This document shows positions 6,033 through 8,911 of a stretch of DNA of 8,911 nucleotides, in pieces. The DNA comes from an uncultured Ruminococcus sp. Lineage in GTDB: Bacteria > Bacillota > Clostridia > Oscillospirales > Acutalibacteraceae. Position 1 is the stretch's first letter. Every line of letters begins with the position of its first letter. The DNA lies in contig CAJOHT010000027.1 in the NCBI GenBank assembly GCA_905234305.1, forward strand, positions 1 through 8,911, read 5' to 3'. A program made the position numbers and the translations under genes. The notes below the pieces were generated by a model. It had not been told where the DNA came from and did no database searches. It saw nothing but the letters and a program-made list of their open reading frames with translations.

Positions 6033-8480
6033 ATGAAAAAGTATTTTAAAAAACCATTAGCGCTGGCGCTTGTTTTATTGCTTGCCGTATCGGCGGCAGT
6101 AAGCGCGTACGCGGTTGACAGTTCAAAAGTATCCGCAGGCTCAAGCAACAGCTACACCAATGCCTCCCAGCAGCTTGACGATAAGTACGGCTATGACGGC
6201 AAAGACCTCGGCGCTACATACACTAAAAACGCTACTACCTTTAAGGTTTGGGCGCCTACCGCGACTAAGGTAACGGTCAATCTCTATAAGACGGGCTCCG
6301 ATAATGAGAGCGGAGCGGGTAAAATAAGCTCCGCCGACCTTAAATACGATTCCTCAAAGGGTATATGGTCGACGACTTTAAACGGCGATTATAAGAACAA
6401 GTTCTATACCTATACCGTATCCGCTAAGAACGTTACGGGCTCAAAGTCCACTACTAAGGAAACTCAGGATATCTATTCCGTAGCGACGGGTATTAACGGC
6501 GCGCGTTCCCAGATAGTTGACCTCGACTCTACCGACCCTACGGGCTGGGATAAGGATAAACACGTTGTACTCGAGAAGAATACCGACTCCTACGTTTGGG
6601 AGGTTCACGTTAAGGACTTTTCTTACGACAGCAAGTCGGGAGTATCCTCTAAGAACCGCGGAAAATATCTCGCGTTTACCGAGACGGGCACTACACTTAA
6701 CAACGACGGAAAAACTCCGACCCTCGTGGATTACCTTAAGAAGCTCGGCGTTACTACCGTGCAGATCACCCCGTTCTATGATTTCAGCAAAAATTCAATA
6801 GACGAGGGCGGCTCAAACGACCAGTTCAACTGGGGATATGACCCCGTAAACTATAACGTTCCCGAGGGAGCTTATTCCTCAAATCCCCGCGACGGTAACG
6901 TAAGGATAAAGGAATGTAAGCAGATGATCCAGGCGCTCCATAATGCGGGTATGTCCGTAGTTATGGACGTGGTATATAACCATACCGCCTCTACCGACTC
7001 GTCCTTTGAGGCGTGCGTGCCTAATTATTACTATCGTATGAAGTCCGACGGCTCATATTCCGACGGCTCGGGCTGCGGGAACGAAACCGCTTCCGAGAGA
7101 AGAATGTACCGTAACTTTATGATACAGTCGTGTATGTACTGGGTCAACGAGTACCATATCGACGGCTTCCGATTTGACCTTATGGGCGTTCACGACGCCG
7201 AGACTATGAACCTCTTAAGAGCGGAGATGGATAAGGTCGACCCGCGCCTCACTATCTGGGGCGAAGGCTGGGAAGGCGGATCTACCAATTATCCCGAAAA
7301 AACCTGTACGGGCAAAAAGTTTATACCTGCCGACCGTCTTTATTCTCCCGATATCCACGAGAGAGTAGGTATCTTTAACGACGGCTTCCGCGACGCTATA
7401 AAGGGCAGAGTATTTGAAGACGTTAAAAGCAAGGGCTGGGTTCAGGGCGACAAGAGCTTTGCTCCCGATATTTACGAGGGAGCTGCAGGAAATACCCTGG
7501 GCGAGCATAAGCCGGCTAACTATCAGTGGACCTCCAGCCAGCCGTCTCAATGCGTTACTTACGCTTCCTGCCACGATAACCAGACTATGTGGGACAGATT
7601 GGCGGCTTCTCAGAATATTACGAATTACCGCCAGCGAAACGATACGTTAGTTAAACAGAATAAGCTCGCGGGCGGACTTCTCCAGATGGCTCAGGGCATA
7701 ACCTTTACTCTCGCGGGAGAGGAAATGGGACGCTCTAAGGATAACGACGAAAACAGCTACAAGAGTTCCGTTACCCTTAATATGATTGACTGGGGCAACG
7801 CTAAAACTAACGCCGATATTGTCGATTACTATAAGGGTATGAGAGAGATAAGAGAAAAATTCTCTCCGCTTCGCGACGATACAAAGTCCTCGCTTTCGGG
7901 CTATAAATGCTATTCGGGAACTTCGGCTTCCGATATATACGCCGCCGTATGGCATAACGGGAAGAGCGGAGAGTGGAAAAAGCTCGCCGTAATAGCTAAT
8001 AATTCAAGCTCTAAGAAGGATTATACGCTCGACGGCTCCGAGGGCGGCAGCTGGGTTATCCTCGCTAACGCAAACGGCGCGGGTATAAAGAAGCTCGGCG
8101 AGGTTTCGAACGGTAAATTCAGCGTAGACGGCTATTCGATGGTAGTAGCTGTGGATAAGGAAAGTTTCGACGCTCCTCCCGCTACCGAGCCGACTACAGA
8201 GGCTCCTACAACCGTTCCCGCAACCGAAGCCGCTACTGTTACAAATGCTCCTACTGAAACTACAGCTCCCGCTACCGAAGCGCAGCCTCAGTTTAAGCTC
8301 GGCGACGTTAACCGCGACGGTACCCTCAGCATTAAGGACGCTACCCTTATCCAGAAGTCCCTCGCGCTGCTTGCAACGCTTGATGATGAACAGACGAAGC
8401 TCGCCGATGTTAACGGCGACAAAGGCGTCAGCATTAAAGACGCGACTAAGATACAGCGTATATTAGCGGGGTTGGAATAA
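6033..8480 (+). CDS. Secreted type I pullulanase (GH13) with C-terminal dockerin
   Basis: The 815-aa enzyme should hydrolyse alpha-1,6 branch points of pullulan, amylopectin and limit dextrins outside the cell. Order: signal peptide (cut after about A27), CBM48-like N-domain (about 55-130, ATTFKVWAPTA), GH13 barrel (about 180-620), C-terminal beta domain (to about 710), Pro/Thr/Glu linker (714-753) and a dockerin. Visible catalytic regions: DVVYNH (D312-H317), GFRFDLMG with the nucleophile D382, WGEGWEGG with acid/base E411, and SCHDNQ with H514 and D515. The type I signature appears as FNWGYDP (265-271), Phe replacing the usual Tyr. Both dockerin loops keep Asp/Asn/Asp at 1, 3 and 5 and Asp at 12 (D758-D769 and D792-D803); the second has Lys rather than Gly at position 6. 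The dockerin implies attachment to a cohesin scaffold, as in amylosomes. The gene has its own promoter and terminator. Confidence 0.96.
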   Translation: MKKYFKKPLALALVLLLAVSAAVSAYAVDSSKVSAGSSNSYTNASQQLDDKYGYDGKDLGATYTKNATTFKVWAPTATKVTVNLYKTGSDNESGAGKISSADLKYDSSKGIWSTTLNGDYKNKFYTYTVSAKNVTGSKSTTKETQDIYSVATGINGARSQIVDLDSTDPTGWDKDKHVVLEKNTDSYVWEVHVKDFSYDSKSGVSSKNRGKYLAFTETGTTLNNDGKTPTLVDYLKKLGVTTVQITPFYDFSKNSIDEGGSNDQFNWGYDPVNYNVPEGAYSSNPRDGNVRIKECKQMIQALHNAGMSVVMDVVYNHTASTDSSFEACVPNYYYRMKSDGSYSDGSGCGNETASERRMYRNFMIQSCMYWVNEYHIDGFRFDLMGVHDAETMNLLRAEMDKVDPRLTIWGEGWEGGSTNYPEKTCTGKKFIPADRLYSPDIHERVGIFNDGFRDAIKGRVFEDVKSKGWVQGDKSFAPDIYEGAAGNTLGEHKPANYQWTSSQPSQCVTYASCHDNQTMWDRLAASQNITNYRQRNDTLVKQNKLAGGLLQMAQGITFTLAGEEMGRSKDNDENSYKSSVTLNMIDWGNAKTNADIVDYYKGMREIREKFSPLRDDTKSSLSGYKCYSGTSASDIYAAVWHNGKSGEWKKLAVIANNSSSKKDYTLDGSEGGSWVILANANGAGIKKLGEVSNGKFSVDGYSMVVAVDKESFDAPPATEPTTEAPTTVPATEAATVTNAPTETTAPATEAQPQFKLGDVNRDGTLSIKDATLIQKSLALLATLDDEQTKLADVNGDKGVSIKDATKIQRILAGLE

Positions 8481-8484
8481 AATG

Positions 8485-8514
8485 TTTAAAAGACCGCTTC
8501 GGCGGTCTTTTAAA
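8485..8514 (+). terminator. UUCG-loop terminator after the pullulanase gene
   Basis: A perfect 13-bp inverted repeat (8485-8497 with 8502-8514) closes a TTCG tetraloop on a C-G pair, an especially stable hairpin. The GACCGC/GCGGTC core is flanked by AAAA and TTTT, so it can terminate on either strand. Confidence 0.9.
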
Positions 8515-8515
8515 A

Positions 8516-8592
8516 GTTGATAGTTGATAGTTGATAGTTGATAGTTGATAGTTGATAGTTGATAGTTGATAGTTGATAGTTGATAGTTGATA
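8516..8592 (+). repeat. Eleven exact tandem copies of the 7-bp unit GTTGATA
   Basis: Units start at 8516 and every 7 bp to 8586, with no mismatch over 77 bp. The array begins right after the terminator hairpin and ends 2 bp before the first possible start codon of the CotH-like gene. The forward strand contains stops in every frame across the array, so it is not coding. Heptamer tandem repeats of this general kind are known from cyanobacteria and other genomes. The perfect copies suggest active slippage, so the copy number probably varies between strains. Confidence 0.95.
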
Positions 8593-8594
8593 TT

Positions 8595-8911
8595 ATGATG
8601 AAAAGAATAATAGCTCTGACGCTCTTTTTACTGATTTTAACTGGTACGGTTATTACGTTTGAGGCGTCAGCCGACGCGGTTGATGTACCGAGAATTACTT
8701 TTACTACGGAAAACGGAAAAGGTACGTCGCTGCAAAAAGCGGACGGATATGTAAAAGCGTCGGTTAAAATCGAGGACGTTGACGGGACAACCGTTTCCGA
8801 CAGCGTAAATATGAAAGTCCGCGGCAACAGCACCGCGTTTGAGAGTATCGCGAAAAAATCCTATAACTTTAAATTCGGCAAAAAGACTAATGTGCTGAAA
8901 ATGGGCAGCGG
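8595..8911 (+). CDS. Secreted CotH-family protein, N-terminal part (3' truncated by window edge)
   Basis: The frame is open from ATG 8595 (or ATG 8598) to the end of the window, 105 codons. Residues 1-26 are a signal peptide (basic MMKR, hydrophobic core, ASA cut site). A beta-rich region follows, then VNMKVRGNST and KKSYNFKFGKKTNVL. These match the opening of CotH proteins, in which an RGNST-like motif and a K-x-x-(Y/F)-(N/R)-x-K-F string come before the kinase-like core. CotH of Bacillus phosphorylates spore coat proteins; exported and sometimes dockerin-bearing CotH relatives occur in ruminal clostridia. The catalytic residues lie beyond the window, so activity cannot be judged. No Shine-Dalgarno sequence precedes the start: the upstream DNA is the 7-bp repeat array. 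This is odd beside the good ribosome sites of the other genes. Confidence 0.75.
   Translation, partial: MMKRIIALTLFLLILTGTVITFEASADAVDVPRITFTTENGKGTSLQKADGYVKASVKIEDVDGTTVSDSVNMKVRGNSTAFESIAKKSYNFKFGKKTNVLKMGS

Noticed and set aside
7215..7955. Minus- and plus-strand open frames within the pullulanase gene
   Set aside because: They are shadows of a gene whose frame is fixed by the catalytic motifs; none has a ribosome site or a recognisable product.
8516..8592. CRISPR array
   Set aside because: The units are 7 bp with no spacers between them, so this is a simple tandem repeat.
8510..8833. Minus-strand open frame of 107 codons across the 7-bp repeats
   Set aside because: Its C-terminal part is just the reverse translation of the heptamer array and the rest is antisense to the CotH-like gene; no ribosome site or domain.

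Overview
The window reads as chromosomal DNA of a low-to-mid GC, Gram-positive, anaerobic gut Clostridium relative, most likely a Ruminococcus-type starch degrader. The grounds are a dockerin-bearing type I pullulanase, a CBM26-type starch-binding protein with InlB-like repeats, Ig-like (Big_2) secreted proteins, Gram-positive signal peptides, strong AGGAGG-type ribosome sites and SigA-type promoters. A Ruminococcus bromii-like, amylosome-forming lineage fits, but the species cannot be fixed from this sequence. All recognised genes are on the + strand.

Layout. (1) 1-2799: 3' part of a large secreted or surface protein made of a duplicated block: CBM26, a second beta-rich module, then InlB-like repeats. 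Its 5' end lies outside the window. (2) 2815-2961: a 48-aa peptide gene 15 bp downstream, probably in the same transcript, closed by a terminator. (3) 3103-3413: a self-contained unit with a near-perfect SigA promoter, a UUG-started 58-aa peptide gene and its own terminator. The two peptides align without gaps over their first 21 residues. (4) 3530-5227: an exported Big_2/transglutaminase-like protein with an intact Cys-His-Asp triad, then a terminator. (5) 5333-5914: a winged-helix protein gene with a perfect inverted repeat upstream, four in-phase 21-bp repeats inside the gene, and a 52-bp A/T-only tract. This arrangement resembles intragenic iterons plus an unwinding element of a replication initiator. 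(6) 6033-8480: type I pullulanase with a C-terminal dockerin, with its own promoter and a UUCG-loop terminator. (7) 8516-8592: eleven exact copies of a 7-bp repeat. (8) 8595-8911: the start of an exported CotH-type protein that runs off the window.

Taken together, most of the window serves the cell surface: starch binding, debranching of alpha-1,6 linkages in starch with the enzyme docked onto a cohesin scaffold, and two extracellular protein-modifying or protein-processing candidates (transglutaminase-like, CotH-like). The winged-helix gene and the two short peptides do not fit this theme and are the parts most worth a second look. There is no gene-free stretch over 300 bp. No tRNA, rRNA, CRISPR array, transposase or integrase was seen.
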